Assembly: GCA_009746045.1 (NCBI GenBank)
Contig: RPFO01000188.1
Span: 422,183 to 486,182 of the forward strand
Length of the DNA stretch: 64,000 bases
Reading direction: 5' to 3'
Source: Mesostigma viride
Lineage: Eukaryota; Streptophyta; Mesostigmatophyceae; Mesostigmatales; Mesostigmataceae
The translations under genes were made by a program, and so were the position numbers. Below the pieces are notes generated by a model. The model saw only the letters and a program-made list of their open reading frames with translations, did no database searches and was not told the origin of the DNA. Positions 1 to 11,488 of this stretch are shown here, piece by piece (within the stretch, counting starts at the first letter, position 1; each line of letters begins with the position of its first letter).

Positions 1-1665
1 TCACTGAAGCAGTATGCGCGGCCTCGCTGCTATGGCGGCGGGGCTAAAGAAAATTAGGCAAAGACCCCGTCCTTGCCTGCTATGAAGTCGCGGGCTTTGC
101 GACTTCACGGCAGGTAGGGGCGGTTTGAACGGAACGGAAATTTCGCGTTACCAATGTGCCAAGTGGTTCTGGTTGGCACCTTGCTGGGCAGCGTCTCGGT
201 GGTCATAGAAAGTGGGCTGGGCGCCCCGCCCCGGCTGCTGGTAATTCCAGCAGCGGAGCCAATCATGTCGACTAAGAAGTCCACAGCTGATGCGGAAACT
301 GTGCGAAGGTCAATAGATTAATTTGGATTCCATGAGACTGCGCTGGTAGTCAGTCAGCGGCCCACCGCCTAGGGCGCTGCATGGCGCTGCCTTCGGCTTG
401 GTGCGCGGCCCTTTTTTGTTATGGGCCAGCGAGGGATATAAGGGTGACGCGCGGCCGGCTAATTTCTTGCGTTCCGGAAGAAAATATATTTGCAAAATTC
501 CCACAAAAGGAACCGAGTATCGGAAAGGCGTCTCGGCTGACAGTGGCAGTGTCTGGCCTTGTCGTCTCTCCCTGCTCAGCACCCGGCAGGTAGCGGTTCA
601 AACCCTGGTGGCGTCGGAATGCGAATTTTCTGGGTTTTTATCCGGAATAATATTTTGCTGAGGCGGCTCCGCGGATTCGCTAACCTTTTCTTGTCGGGCC
701 CCTTAGGGGGTTATTATAGCCTTGTGCGGGCTGAGTCGCCATGAAGGAGATGTTGCGACACGCCCCACTTTGTGGTCTTTTATGGAAGCGGCTACCCTCG
801 AGGCTGCTCGGAAGAGGGGGGGGGTCTTCTCCTTTTCTTTGTTCACTGTTATTGGGGCAACAGTGATCCTATCAAGTTTTGTTTCCTGAGCGGCGACAGT
901 GCGGGGGAGGAGGGTAATGGCGCCAGGGACTGGGGTGGATCGGGGGGCTCTTGCTCCTGCATGCGAGGGAGACGAGATGACTACTTAAACCTGCCTTTGG
1001 CAGGGGCTCTACTCATTGTTTTCAATCAAATGCTGGTTTTCTTGGGAGCTCAAGTGTCATAATCGGATTTCTCTGAAAATAGTTTATTAAACAGCATGCG
1101 GGAAAGAAAGGGCCGCCACAACCTTGTGGCTGTACATGCAGAAAGGCTTGTTAGACGAATGGGGACGGCTTGTTGTTTACCGGGGAATCCTACTGGCAAC
1201 TAGCTTTGCCTTTTGTAAGTCAGGCGCCGTTTGTTTGAACGGCCGGCCATGTGTTGAATGCTGACGGAAGTTGCGTCAAAAAGCTGTAATAAAATCTGAT
1301 GTAACCAGCACTCACCAATTGATTGGTGTGCTGCTTGGTTGGGTAGTGTGTTCAGGGTTGCATTCGAAGAGTACACATGGCCTGACAGCTCAGACGTGTG
1401 ACAGATGAGCTGGCTGGCTGAATTATTAAATTGTCAGCGTTAGGATATTTCTGGTTTTGCCGTTTTCCATTTTGACGGTAGGCTTGATAAGCATGGTCGG
1501 CGGGTTGTGACCCGTAATTGTTTCTTCCCACCCATCCCACCCTTGGGGGGCTCTTGCTCCTGCATGCGAGGGAGACGAGATGACTACTTAAACCTGCCTT
1601 TGGCAGGGGCTCTACTCATTGTTTTCAATCAAATGCTGGTTTTCTTGGGAGCTCAAGTGTCATAA
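1..1665 (+). mobile_element. Non-autonomous split-direct-repeat YR retroelement (family SDR-C), left end cut by window
   Basis: The right part shows the B1-A2-B2 order of PAT/Kangaroo-type tyrosine-recombinase retroelements. B1 is 942-1,062, A2 is 1,063-1,544 and B2 is 1,545-1,665; B1 and B2 are both 121 bp and nearly identical. A2 starts with TCGGATTTCTCTGAAA, the family-wide left-end signature. A CCCACCC tract lies at the A2/B2 border. Bases 1-941 are the internal part and show no convincing reading frame; the same internal sequence recurs at about 23,140-23,850. The right flank (gtctgtgttattcc) is the terminal repeat of another YR family, so this copy is nested. A1 and the left end lie outside the window. 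Confidence 0.75.
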
Positions 1666-3673
1666 GTCTGTGTTATTCCATCGTGTACAGCTAGCACACA
1701 TAATGTAATAAACTTGATGTTTTGTGGTGATGCATGCGAAGCAAAGCAAGGCCAGAAATGGATAGTATAATATTATGAAAAACTCGGTTGTCTTTGAATG
1801 GGCAGAAGCTTCGAGACCAACGGTGGAACACAAAGTGGTTCAAAAAGCTTTGTTGAAAACCCTTTAAGGATAGACACCCGAATAATTGCACAACTGAGCT
1901 AGGTACCTTGAGGTTGGCCTCTTTTCAATCTCTTCGGATACCGTGTGCTAAACGTTGTGAAGGAAGGACTAACCCTTTTTTTCAGCACACCACAGTCATT
2001 TGGAGATCCAGCTGCATGCTACAGGAGGGTGGCAGCACCTTGCCTTCACCCAGCGTGCATGCGGGGCTTTATAGATGCCATTTGGGCCAATGAGAATTAG
2101 GGGCTTCATGGGTAAGGTTCATTTCCCCATATTTCCAAGGAATCATAAACACAAAATTCGTACGTACGGCAAAATTTGACCAAAAGTTGCACAAATTGAT
2201 TAATCAATTGACTCCTTAGCACCGACTAGAGGTCACGTGGACAAGCCACATTTTAGAAGGCCGTTGTGCTTGCTTGATGGCAGTCAGCATGACTATGCTC
2301 TTGCTAGATAAGAATCAAGTTCAATGCTCTCAAGTGTTTTAGACCCCTAATAGCCCTAGCTAAACAAACGAATACGTGTCTTCTGAATAAGGGACCACCT
2401 GATTGTGTCACCAGGTGGCTGCCTGAAGGACCTACAGCACGTAAATTTCTAATGCTGGGTTATGGTTGACACGCACAAAAACGTAAGACTGCGCAGCTTG
2501 AAAATATGACTTTTAGTACTGCCACTGAGGCATCCCTGGGTTTACTAAGTGGAGTTCAGTTAGCCTCCATGTAAAGAAATACTTATGATGTTTCAGCAAA
2601 AAAATGAAGAAAACGTGAAAGAAAATGTGAAGTTGTCTTGAGTGGACAAAAGCTTGGGGACCGATGGGGGACATTGAGTTGACTTGCTCGTATACAAGGA
2701 TACGATTCTGAATGAAATAACAGAACAACGTAATTTGAGGTTGGTCTCTTTTGAAAACTCTGCTGGAGGTCGTGGAAAAGAAAATAACCTTTTCTTTATT
2801 ACCCTACATACACCGTAGTTACAATGAAAATCCACAACTGCATGTTAGGACGGCTGCACCTTGCCTTAACCCAACGTGCATGCCGTGCTTGCCTCAATCA
2901 GACCACTAATTGCCAATTATACCAAACAGAGCTAAACTGACTGGTAAGGCAGGCCGGTAAGATTTCCTTTTTGTATAGAACTTTACAAGGAGTCATACAG
3001 ACCCGCGAACTCTGCCCCAATGCAAAACGAAGGCTCCTTCGCACAGAAAAAGCTGGAGGCCTCTTGGATGACAGCCACATGTCAATGGGCCATTATACCT
3101 GCTCAACTGCGGTCAGCGTAACTCGGTTCATGCTAAACGGTAATCAGGTGTGGGAGCTGTCAGGATTGTAAAGGCCCATGGTTGCCCTCAGCAAGGGAAT
3201 AGGTGTCTTGTGTGTGAGCCACCACCGGCACCACGTGATGGTGACAGCACGCCAATAATGTTTGATTGTAACACCAGGTGGCTGCCTGAAGGACCTACAG
3301 CACGTATATTAAAAGGCTGGGTTGTAATTGGCACATTAAGGGGATCAGATTGTACGCTCATCACGATCATGCGACTGCTTGCTGTTTCTTTACACTCGGT
3401 CATTCTGTCGTCGTTGTTGCGCCTATGCCAACGCTTGTCTGATAGCTGAATGTTCACAGTTCCTTACCATAGCAGCTGCAGGCTCGATGGGGAGGTCATG
3501 TCCTTTAGCCACGCTAGATTTTGCAAGTGCTTTGCCTGTCGCTTGATGCCTAGCTAGCCAGTTGAAGCTGCCGTGGTGAGTCCCATCCATGTAACCTCTC
3601 ATTTTGCCTCACTGGCTCTGCTTGCTCCTTGGTTATACCTGTATGTGTGATGCGCTGCTTGTTGTACCCGCAG
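1666..3673 (+). other. LRR-gene intron or 5' flank, with a scrap of YR-2 terminal repeat
   Basis: Bases 1,666 to about 1,760 match the YR-2 terminal repeat (also at 25,780-25,880 and 38,890-38,960). The remainder is repeated non-coding DNA also found at about 12,840-14,200, 30,650-31,200 and 42,560-43,660. It ends in the class I pre-exon block (about 3,270-3,673), which carries the recurring phrases ggtggctgcctgaaggacct and ctggctctgcttgctcc just before the exon at 3,674. No long coding frame is visible. Confidence 0.5.
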
Positions 3674-3745
3674 GCGCCTGTCCTATATCAGGCTGAGTGG
3701 CACCATCCCACCTGAGCTGGGTTCTCTAACCTCCCTGCATTCGCT
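3674..3745 (+). CDS. LRR exon 1 (72 nt)
   Basis: Preceded by gtacccgcag and followed by gtaagtcaa. In the shared phase it reads RLSYIRLSGTIPPELGSLTS and then LHSL. The match to the plant LRR consensus is full length. The downstream intron starts with the class I phrase gagcatgcttgtgcctgccg. It is the first exon of the array visible in the window. Confidence 0.7.
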
Positions 3746-4581
3746 GTAAGTCAAGCATATGAGCATGCTTGTGCCTGCCGCTCAGTGGGTGCAATGCATT
3801 CCTAGGTGGCGGCGTCATGGACCCTGGTAGCACACAACAGCTGGTGAATGACGTGAAGATCGCACGGGCACGGGATTGGGCATCAGTTGAATTGGGCGGG
3901 TTTTATTGCATGGCTGATCGCCACTACAATCTGCGGCACGGTCAATACTTGCCTTTGGGTGCGCCTGCACTTTGGCATATCAGCAATTTTTCAGGGTGGG
4001 GCAAGAAGACTCATTTTTTGTTGTAGGAACCAAAGTGCTCGCAAACCGTGACAGGTAAACTCCAGAACCTTGCAGTTTCTGATTGGGCCGGGGTTTGCTA
4101 CCACGCAAGTGCACCCATCCACGTTATTTTATGCCCTAAACCTTGCAATTCAACGTTTTTTGGTGATTTGCCTAACGTGTTGCCTGCTGCGGCGATCGCC
4201 TGTTATCTTTTAAGAGAGTATTCAATAAGTAGAATGCAGCAGCAAGTTGATGTCATCCTGTTTGCAAGTGTGCCACCTTTGCTTGATGAGGGCCCAGGCA
4301 CCTTGACCTGACCGCACCTTTCGTTCTCTTTAAATAATTTATCATAGCGACCCCCTGACCTGTAAACGTCACTTTGTTCCTACAACAGGGACAAGCGCAG
4401 CAGCAAGACCTGTATCTGACCTGAAACCGAGGTCATCCCGTTTGGCCTTGCTACCATTGTGGATCGCCCTTGGCTGGTTACTGTTCATGTAACAACGTGC
4501 ATTGACTTGCCACCTTGGCTCTGCTGCTCACTCCTGATCATTACCTTCGCATGCGTGATACCTGCTTGTCCGTACCTGCAG
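3746..4581 (+). other. LRR intron, class I to class II
   Basis: Starts gtaagt and ends cctgcag. The first half carries the class I tail (a ggtggc…catggaccct block). The second half carries the class II head, including acctgtatctgacctgaaac and a block ending in gcgtgatacctgcttgtccg. Both blocks recur before or after other LRR exons. No gene seen. Confidence 0.5.
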
Positions 4582-4653
4582 AGACCTGTCCTTTAACAAT
4601 GTGACCGACATCATCCCACCTGAACAGAGAATTTGGGCCATATTGGGATATCT
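4582..4653 (+). CDS. LRR exon 2 (72 nt), diverged
   Basis: Follows a class II intron head and tacctgcag; the donor is gtaagtcc. It reads DLSFNNVTDIIPPE and then departs from consensus (QRIWAILGYL), having lost the usual LGSLTSL core. Length and phase are intact. It may be a relaxed or dying repeat. Confidence 0.6.
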
Positions 4654-4944
4654 GTAAGTCCCCGCGGATATGTGCCCCTACCCTTGATTGCCCACATCCA
4701 CCAGCTGTAAGGGTCAACCACCTCAATGCACTCAACACGGCAGCAACCCACCACGCCCACTGCACACATGCGTCTGGCAGGCTGTGTCCTGTCACCGTAC
4801 CTCTTTAATATTGTCGTGGACCTTGCAAAAGCATTAGTGTCTTCTGAGCAAATGCATCACGTGATTGTGAGAAGAAGCCTAATAAGTTTTGATTGATGCA
4901 CCGGGTGGCCGCCTGAATAGTTATAGATAAAAATATAAAATCCA
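4654..4944 (+). other. LRR intron
   Basis: Intron sequence up to the inserted YR-2 element, with a diverged class I phrase (ccgggtggccgcctgaat) near 4,900. No coding frame is supported. Confidence 0.4.
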
Positions 4945-5009
4945 TTTTTGGCCTTGCTGTGCTTTGCATGCATGACACCACAAACATCAAGTTAATTACA
5001 ATTGTGTGC

Positions 5010-7100
5010 TAGCTCTACGGTGCTTCTACTAACGGTACGAATTCGTCACATGGTTGACAATATTTGATACTACTAGTATTAGTCATAAAAAAAGTCAACC
5101 ATTTCGGGCAATTCGTTAACCACATTCGTCAACCAATTCGGTAGTTCGTCAATCAGTTGACGAATATGTTCCGCAATTCGTCATCCGGTTTGAGGGAATG
5201 TTTAGTGTATTCGTCAACCACGCAAGTCAGGTTTTTCCATAGAGAGGCCAGACCTGAGGACCAGCGGCGCGGCGTCAGGCCGTCAGCCCGTACCAGCTGC
5301 CTAGGTACGCTGCAGTACAGTTTATACCTAGAGTCGGTTTGGAAAGACAGTACGGTTCAGGACAATTTCAGTCAGGTCAGGTACCAAAACTGAAGTACTA
5401 CTGACGAGGTAGTGAACTAAAAACCTGTAAGATACAAAAACCTTGTCGAGTGCAGCGGCCAGTTTGTGACTTGTGAGACGAGGACAGGGCATGTCAACCT
5501 ATATACTACAAATTGCGAAACGCAGCCTCAGCACAAATTCTGTTAGAACTCTTTCGTACGATATCGGCTATCAGCCACTCAACGGCACGGCGTGCACTCT
5601 GCTTGACGACTACAGTCCCCTAAGCTGCGAGCAATTCAATTCGGACCAACCAAGAAAATGCCAAACCACGTCGTCCATATTATCAGGGTTATTGAGCGTT
5701 ACGTCCAGGTGCGTAGGAAAATAAGGCAGGTGCCAAACTCTGCGATGTCATTGGTTCGCTAGTGCCAGATATAACCGTCGCAAACCTGTAAACTGTTGGA
5801 CCAAACTCTATCTAACAGAACCGTTACAAACGCGGTTTTCGACCAATCGGCTGCTCCGCCGCCTGTTTGCGGCAAAACGTTTGTGCTGTTCGGGACCACA
5901 CCGCGTGGACTGGTGGATTGGTTTAGGGTTTGTGGCTCTGTATATATATCATAACCACGCAAACAACGCCATACCTTTATGTATCATTCGCCGACGTAGC
6001 GTAGACATGAAAATCGGAAGGTACCCACTTCGAATCGGTTTGGGACTTTTCTTTTTTGTCGGTGTTTCTTCGCCTCTTTTTCATTTTGCCAAACTCTAAT
6101 GAGCCCCCTGTAGCGCGCGCTCCTTGGCAAAGCTAACGCCGCCTGGCACTCAGCGGCGGTACGTGGTGTCACCCATGTCCCTAGCCGGGGCTCCCTGGCC
6201 GGGGACCGGCCTCAATAAAATACCAGCTAAAAAGTCGCGGGCGAAGCCCGCAAAACTTGTACGCCGACTAATAATATTTGCATGCGAAATTGTTTCTGTA
6301 ATGGCGGCCTGCGATGTATAGGTAGTGTTGAGCTAGAGAATGTCAAAGAAAAACGGTTTGGCAGGTTTCAAGACTAGTACCTTTACTACCTTAGATGCTC
6401 TGTTTAAAAAGCAAGCTGCAGACTGTTCCGAAAGCAGCGGATAATATCGTTGACCTAGGTCGCAGTTTAGATGAAAAGGAGGGCAGGCAGGGCGGCAACA
6501 AACGCGACGAAGAGGATGGGTCTAATGCGCAGGAAGAGGACGATGGCAACCAGGAAACATTATCTGACGAGAATGGTTCATGAGATGGCCGGCGGGCATA
6601 CCGCATTTGGCTTGACGCAGCTGGCCCCCGCCGGATGGGTGGTGGCACGGGCAACCGGTGGACAGTCGCGCGCAAGGCGCAGGGCCAAGCTCGGAAAAAG
6701 TGTGCCAGTAGTGCCTGTTGATAGCAGCGAGGAGGATGTTATGGGTGTTTAATGGCCTCGTGCTATGCACACCGGCCTAGCTGTGAACGATACAAGTTAC
6801 TGTTTTATGCAGTTGGCCAGTTGTCAACAACCACCTTGTGATATTGTGTTTTATCCACATGCATTGCATGCGTGTGTGAGCGACCAGATGAATGAGATGA
6901 TCCAGTTTATTATTAATTAAGAAATAAAGCTTCCCCCCCCCCCCCCTTTCCCCCCAAGGGTTGACGAAGCGCCAAGGCAAATAGTCAACCAGTTTGACGA
7001 AGTGCCGAGGCAAATAGTCAACCATTTTACGAAGTGCCGAGGCAAATAGTCAACCAGTTGACGAATGACAAAACCCCTTAGTAGAAGCACTGTAGCTCTA
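5010..7100. mobile_element. hAT-like DNA transposon, 2,075 bp, with 8-bp target duplication
   Basis: The element is 5,018-7,092. The 8-bp direct repeat TAGCTCTA flanks it at 5,010-5,017 and 7,093-7,100. Its ends are inverted: CGGTGCTTCTACTAA on the left and TTAGTAGAAGCACTG on the right. The undisturbed site (gtgctagctct) is visible in sister repeats near 17,730 and 25,845. Subterminal repeats are present: TTCGTCAACCA-like motifs at 5,040-5,225, and three copies of a 33-bp unit around 6,963-7,060. These features fit the hAT superfamily. No transposase is seen. A 34-codon frame at 6,340-6,444 is the only candidate remnant and I do not recognise it. Confidence 0.75.
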
Positions 7101-7399
7101 TACGGTGAATAACACAGACTTGTCCACCGGATGGCCACAGGCGGCCATCCGTAGGCTAGGGTGAGCACCTATTGTGAATTGCAGGGTCAGCTCACAGCTG
7201 CTGTGCCCCTGCTCTACCCACATCTCCCTACGTGGCTACATGCGAAAATTACGTATGACATGTGTTACTAAAATATATATTACCACTCTAGCTATGGGGG
7301 TACTTTGTCCCAACCCAGGTTCACCCTCCGGTTAGTCTAGCCATTTCCCCCCTCACCTCCCACGCAAGGGTGAGGTCAGTTGATAGCTGAACGACAAGA

Positions 7400-7850
7400 G
7401 AGAAAATTTAAATGGCATAAGAAACTGGACGCGTCGTCCGGCCACTCCCGTGGCGGCCATGGTGCACAGAAAACCCGCCCTGGAGTGGCCTGCACCGCTG
7501 CCCACCGGCCCAGCATGGCTGCACGTCTAGCGTAAGAAAAAGACGTGCAGTGGGCGCGGCCATCCATCAGGCGTCACAGGAGCCCAAAAAGAAAGGGCGT
7601 CCCTGACGCGAAAAGGCTGCACCGGCCCCTGCGCCGGCAGGGGGTTGCCAAGCATCAGGCGCCGACAAATTGCCCCGCGTTGCTACCAGGCAATTACCAG
7701 GATGTGCTACGTCCCAAAATCGCAGCCTTAGCGCCCTGCCAATATGCAAACCTTGCTGAAAAAGCAGCAAACGTCGCAGCGCAATCAACTGCACCTGTCG
7801 ACGTGAAATTACAACAGGGCAGGAAATGGCGAAGGGGCGAGGGCAGAGGC
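7400..7850 (-). pseudogene. Tyrosine recombinase remnant of YR-2 copy 1
   Basis: The minus strand carries short pieces (for example RRAAMLGRWAAVQATPG) that parallel the recombinase C-terminal region of YR-2 copy 2 (RQQWEAVQARLGIARI). The catalytic HxxR segment is not intact here. It lies between the RNase H remnant and the terminal repeat, the expected position. Confidence 0.4.
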
Positions 7851-8340
7851 CAAGGGCGAGGGCCGACAGCCCTCACGCGCGGCTGGCCTGGTCCGCGGGG
7901 TTGTGGGCGGTAGCCACCCAGACCCAGTGGCTGTGCAGGTCCCCAGACAGTGACAGTCGCAGTAGCGACGCACCGTCTGGTTTAGACGGTAGGATGAAGA
8001 CCGACCTCTGACAAACGCCCCCACCACGGCGCTAGAGTCCACAAGGCGGACAATGCGCTGGCCACGTGTCGCCTTGGTCCTGCACGACCACTCGACGCCT
8101 TGCGTCGCAGCTTTCGCCTCCTTGATGTTGATGTGCTTAGGCTGCCCCCGCCACCGGTAGGACAGTGCCGTCCACCAGTGGCCCGTGCCCAGCTGGTCGT
8201 AATCCCCCGCCTCCATCCGCTTCAGATCCCAGTCCTCCCCCTTCGACGTTAAGGCTGTCGTCCGCCACCCCCGCGCCTCGCTGGCATCACTGGCAATTTA
8301 TCCGGCCAGAAAGTGGCCGGGCCCTGACGGCCTTCAAAAA
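7809..8340 (-). pseudogene. RNase H remnant of YR-2 copy 1
   Basis: The minus-strand frame contains HINIKEAKAATQGVEWSCRT and then RIVRLVDSSAVVGAFVRG and SSSYRLNQTVRR. These align with HINEKEVRAAVKGVE and RVVRLVDSTAALG in the autonomous element at 51,130-51,300. The Glu and Asp expected for RNase H catalysis are still visible. The frame then shifts before the 2A-like region. In the retroelement this enzyme would degrade RNA in the RNA-DNA hybrid. Confidence 0.55.
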
Positions 8341-8459
8341 GGGTTCCAGGTCAATCGCCGGCTGCAGCTCCGCCCGAGCCCCCGCCGGGAGCCGCCCGCA
8401 GCGCCCAATTTAAAAGGGAGCCCGCAGATGCCACCATGACTGCTAGCAGCTGATAGGTT

Positions 8460-9420
8460 TCAGACCACACAGACAGCATGGGGCGGCAGAGCAAGTGCAT
8501 CCCCACCCATTTCCCGAGCAGGTAACTCAGTTCGCGGTATGTAGTAGGTGAAACCATCCATCCAAGATTCTGGTAGTGGCGGCAATAACCGCCACCACAC
8601 GCTCAGGGATGGGCACCACGTCGCCATCACGCTGGTGGATAACTCCCACCGCCTGCACCCTACAGTAGTCTGCTCTTCTGTGGCACGTACCACCTTGCTG
8701 GCCTTCTGCACCAGCCCAACGGCTGCATAGGCGGCCTGAACATGATCCAGCTGCTGATTCACCCCATCCACCGAAGTACAATTGGTGAAATAGAGATCTT
8801 CAAGTGTAACGGCATGCATCCCCTCCAGATCCTGTCGAGATTCGAAACAGGCCGAGGGAGCCAGCGGTGCAGCAGGATGCTCCTCCAGGCGAAGGCGGAT
8901 CGTCCGTCCTGCCTCGTCCGCATCAGCCACCAGAATCAGTGCTGCTGCTCAGGCCCCGACTTGGGTCCAGAGGGGGCTTGGGGCCGCACCGGTACAAAAC
9001 AGACAGGTGGACACACTGAGCCACCGCGACTGCCAGCTTGTTCCCCATTGGCCAGCACAAAAGCCAGGGCGAGACCTTGCGACGTGGCCCCATGCACCAG
9101 CCCCACAAGATCCGATAACATCCACATCCAGGCACAGCACCGCCGCATCCAAGTAGGCAGGCGGAGCCTGTGGAAGTAGGAATCCAGATCTGACACGCCC
9201 CCAAAGACATCCTCGCCAGGTCGTACTGAAAGTTCACTGATCACCCCCAAGGTGGGGCAGATACGTGGTGGGCGGGTCAACGATGTGCAGATTGCCAGGC
9301 TGATTTGCCGTGATCACCCGCTGCCTGCCATCTGGCTTGCCCAACTCAAAAGTGCCGTTCACACAGGGCGGCTCCTCCTAAACAAATCTTCCCAAAATCC
9401 CAGCCTCCAGCGACACTTGG
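8460..9420 (-). pseudogene. Reverse transcriptase remnant of YR-2 copy 1
   Basis: Minus-strand frames read GVSDLDSYFHRLRLPTW (motif A region with its Asp) and, about 400 bp further on, HAVTLEDLYFTNCTSVDGVN. The latter matches the catalytic ITIDDLVVSNGRTCEAVN of the autonomous element. The first catalytic Asp of the DD pair is replaced by Glu here, so the enzyme would be dead even without its frameshifts. The RT would copy element RNA into DNA. Confidence 0.55.
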
Positions 9421-9443
9421 CCGACCCGGGCGTACTCCTCCAT

Positions 9444-10523
9444 CTAGCACCTGCGCGAGACCCGCATCCTCTGCAGCACGATTCTGTCCACCGGTCTCAG
9501 CGTCCGTACCATCTTACTCTCATCATTCAAAATAGCTCCCCAAGAGGGGGGTAGTAGGTCTAGCACGTCCACTTGGCCACCTTCCCCAGGACCAGGGAGG
9601 GCCAAGCGTGCGGCCTCAAGCTGTTCGTAGGGGGCTTCGTCAGAATATTCACTCCCATCCACTACCGGCCGTACCACTCCCGCTACGGAATCACCATTCC
9701 GGCGGACAAGCGACCGGCAAGCTCCATCGATCCCCAATAGGGCCGCCTGCTGCAGTGGCCCGGGCACACGGGCTGACACCTCAGCAGGCGGGTCTCGCTC
9801 CCCCCCCCCCATCCAGTTCAAGGCTCTGACCGCTTGACAGGCAAGCGTGTGTGCGTCCAAGGCACGACGCATCCTGCCGCGCCTGCGGCCAGAGCGGACC
9901 TGCTGCCACCAGTCACGAGCAGGCAGGCGTGCTGGAAGCGGTACGGGTAGGAGGCACCGCTCTCTTTTTTCTGGTTTTTGGAGGGGCCGACCCTGCGCCT
10001 CATGTGCTCTGCCGACCCACTCAGCGGGGTCCCCATTGCACGCGGGAACCTGCCCGCTCGGGCCGCCACTACTGCTGCACTGGGAAGAAATGTTCTCCGA
10101 GCCCAGCACCTGGCCACGGCTGCCGGCACTGCGACGCCAATGTGGTCGGCGCCTGGGGTGGCGGGCCGCGAGCTCGTGGGCACAGCGGTTCCCATTGCCG
10201 TCCCTAGGAATTAGCCATTTGCCAGGTAGTCGAGGCTCGGCATTTGGAGCCTCTGCGCCCCTGGGCGGGGGTTTGCTGCGCGTATTCCACCCCTGGTCCG
10301 CCCCGCTCCCCCGGCTCCGCCAGCCGGGGGAGGAACACCCCCTGTCCCATCTGCGCGCCTCGCACAAGGGGGGTCCGGCCCGGACATCGCCTCCCCAAGC
10401 TGCTCCGCCATAGTTTCGGCCAGCTCCACCTCCTCCCAATCCATGGTAACTAGCCCCTCCTCTGCTGCCCCTTTTGCCTTCGTTGCTCGCGCCAGGGTGA
10501 GTATTGTTACCCAAGCTAGCCAA
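9444..10523 (-). pseudogene. Gag C-terminal / Pol N-terminal remnant of YR-2 copy 1
   Basis: An open stretch of about 360 codons on the minus strand. Its last third (LACQAVRALNWMGGGERDPP, then VDVLDLLPPSWGAILNDE) parallels LQHKVITWLNWLWHGGADPP and LLDLLALRPSWREVY in the autonomous element (49,400-49,720). The first third, rich in Gly and Arg, is probably out-of-frame gag. The second piece is conserved enough to be real protein-coding ancestry, but its start is not defined. Confidence 0.45.
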
Positions 10524-10640
10524 TTGTCTTTCCCAGAAACGCCAGGGTCACAATGGCGACCGTTTTCGGGATGCATTTAGCCTGGGCCCTGGCCATGAGC
10601 TGCGCAATAATGCCGCTGGCAGATGGGGTCACCATCGCCA
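10211..10640 (-). pseudogene. Gag-like remnant of YR-2 copy 1
   Basis: The minus strand encodes WLAWVTILTLARATKAKGAA and then VTMDWEEVELAETMAEQLGE, nearly the same as the gag frames at 29,578 and 40,644. The frame ahead of it is broken: the expected start, MAMVTP in the sister copy at 29,578, is followed by a deletion. No zinc knuckle is visible. Confidence 0.5.
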
Positions 10641-10908
10641 TGGTAAGCTATAATGCATTACCGTATGCCTTGTGTCGTTGCTATGTGCATGATGGTTCGT
10701 GAGGGTTCTCAGGCAAAAGAAACAACCTGCTTCCCTAGAATGGAAGCCCACCTTTTATGGCCACCACCTTGCCTAGTCAGCCCCAACCGGGCTGACCTAG
10801 GTACGTTTTCCAGCACTAAAATATTTTTCCAAAATAATTTTCTGCTATGCGGCGTTGCACTCTCAGCTTAGCAGGTTAGGCAATAGATAAAATGAGCAGG
10901 AGCTCACC

Positions 10909-11277
10909 AATATGTATATTTATAAGGCTGGGTTGTGATTAACAAGCACAAAAACATAAGACGGTGCGTGTTGAACATTTGACTGCTTCCTGTGTTTTTC
11001 GTTCGTGATGTCTCTTGCGGCATGGCCAGCAATGCCGAAATCTCACAGTTCTCACTACAACGTGTACGGGGCATTGTACGGGGCAGCCGCAGGACGGCAA
11101 GGTCACGCCTTTTGGCCATGCTATCATTTGCAAGTGCATTGCCTCCTCCTTGATGAGGGCGCCTAGCCATGCCACATTACTTTGATGAGGCCCTGAAACC
11201 TCTTATTTTGTCTCACTGGCTCTGCTTGCTCCTTGGTGACACCTGTATGCGTGAGGCGTGCCTGTCTCTACGTCCAG
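10909..11277 (+). other. LRR intron, class I pre-exon block
   Basis: Contains the recurring class I phrases: aggctgggttgtgatt, the toggle ggcaaggtcacgcctttt, and ctggctctgcttgctcc, ending in acgtccag. It is homologous to 24,930-25,308, 31,180-31,526 and 43,650-44,022. Confidence 0.5.
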
Positions 11278-11349
11278 GAACATGACCTATCCCAGTCTGA
11301 GTGGCACCATCCCACCTCAGCTGGGGTCTTTAACTTCCTTGCAGTCGTT
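11278..11349 (+). CDS. LRR exon 3 (72 nt)
   Basis: Acceptor acgtccag, donor gtaagtcaatc. It reads NMTYPSLSGTIPPQLGSLTS and then LQSL. It is a class I exon, with strong conservation of the GTIPP and LGSLTSL core. Confidence 0.7.
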
Positions 11350-11434
11350 GTAAGTCAATCCTATGAGCCTGCCGCTCGGTGGGTGCCGAGCATTCCCGGT
11401 TGGCTGCGTCAAGGACCTTGTTAGCGCATAATAG

Positions 11435-11488
11435 GCTGAATGGCACCATCCCCCTGGCATTGGGGTCGTTAACCTCTCTGTGGGAGCT
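11435..11488 (+). CDS. LRR exon 4, shortened to 54 nt
   Basis: Only 85 bp after exon 3. It reads LNGTIPLALGSLTSLWEL and ends at gtaagtcaacc. The first 18 nt of a normal exon are missing and the usable acceptor is ataatag, which comes from the intron phrase gttagcgcaca. The loss is exactly six codons, so phase is kept. The same size recurs at 17,062. It may be a spliced short repeat or a dead exon. Confidence 0.45.

Larger units (their letters stand above)
4945..10908 (-). mobile_element. YR-2 retroelement copy 1, decayed, split by a hAT-like insertion
   Basis: Read on the minus strand from about 10,908, the order is a left repeat (A1-like, about 10,908-10,640), gag remnant, RT, RNase H, a recombinase remnant, then a terminal B repeat (7,400-7,093 continuing at 5,017-4,945). 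The B repeat is interrupted at 5,018-7,092. The same terminal repeat occurs at 17,690-18,020, 25,780-26,910 and 38,520-38,960. Many frameshifts and stops make it inactive. I do not see an A2-B2 pair at its right end, so that part is deleted or recombined. Both borders are approximate. Confidence 0.65.
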
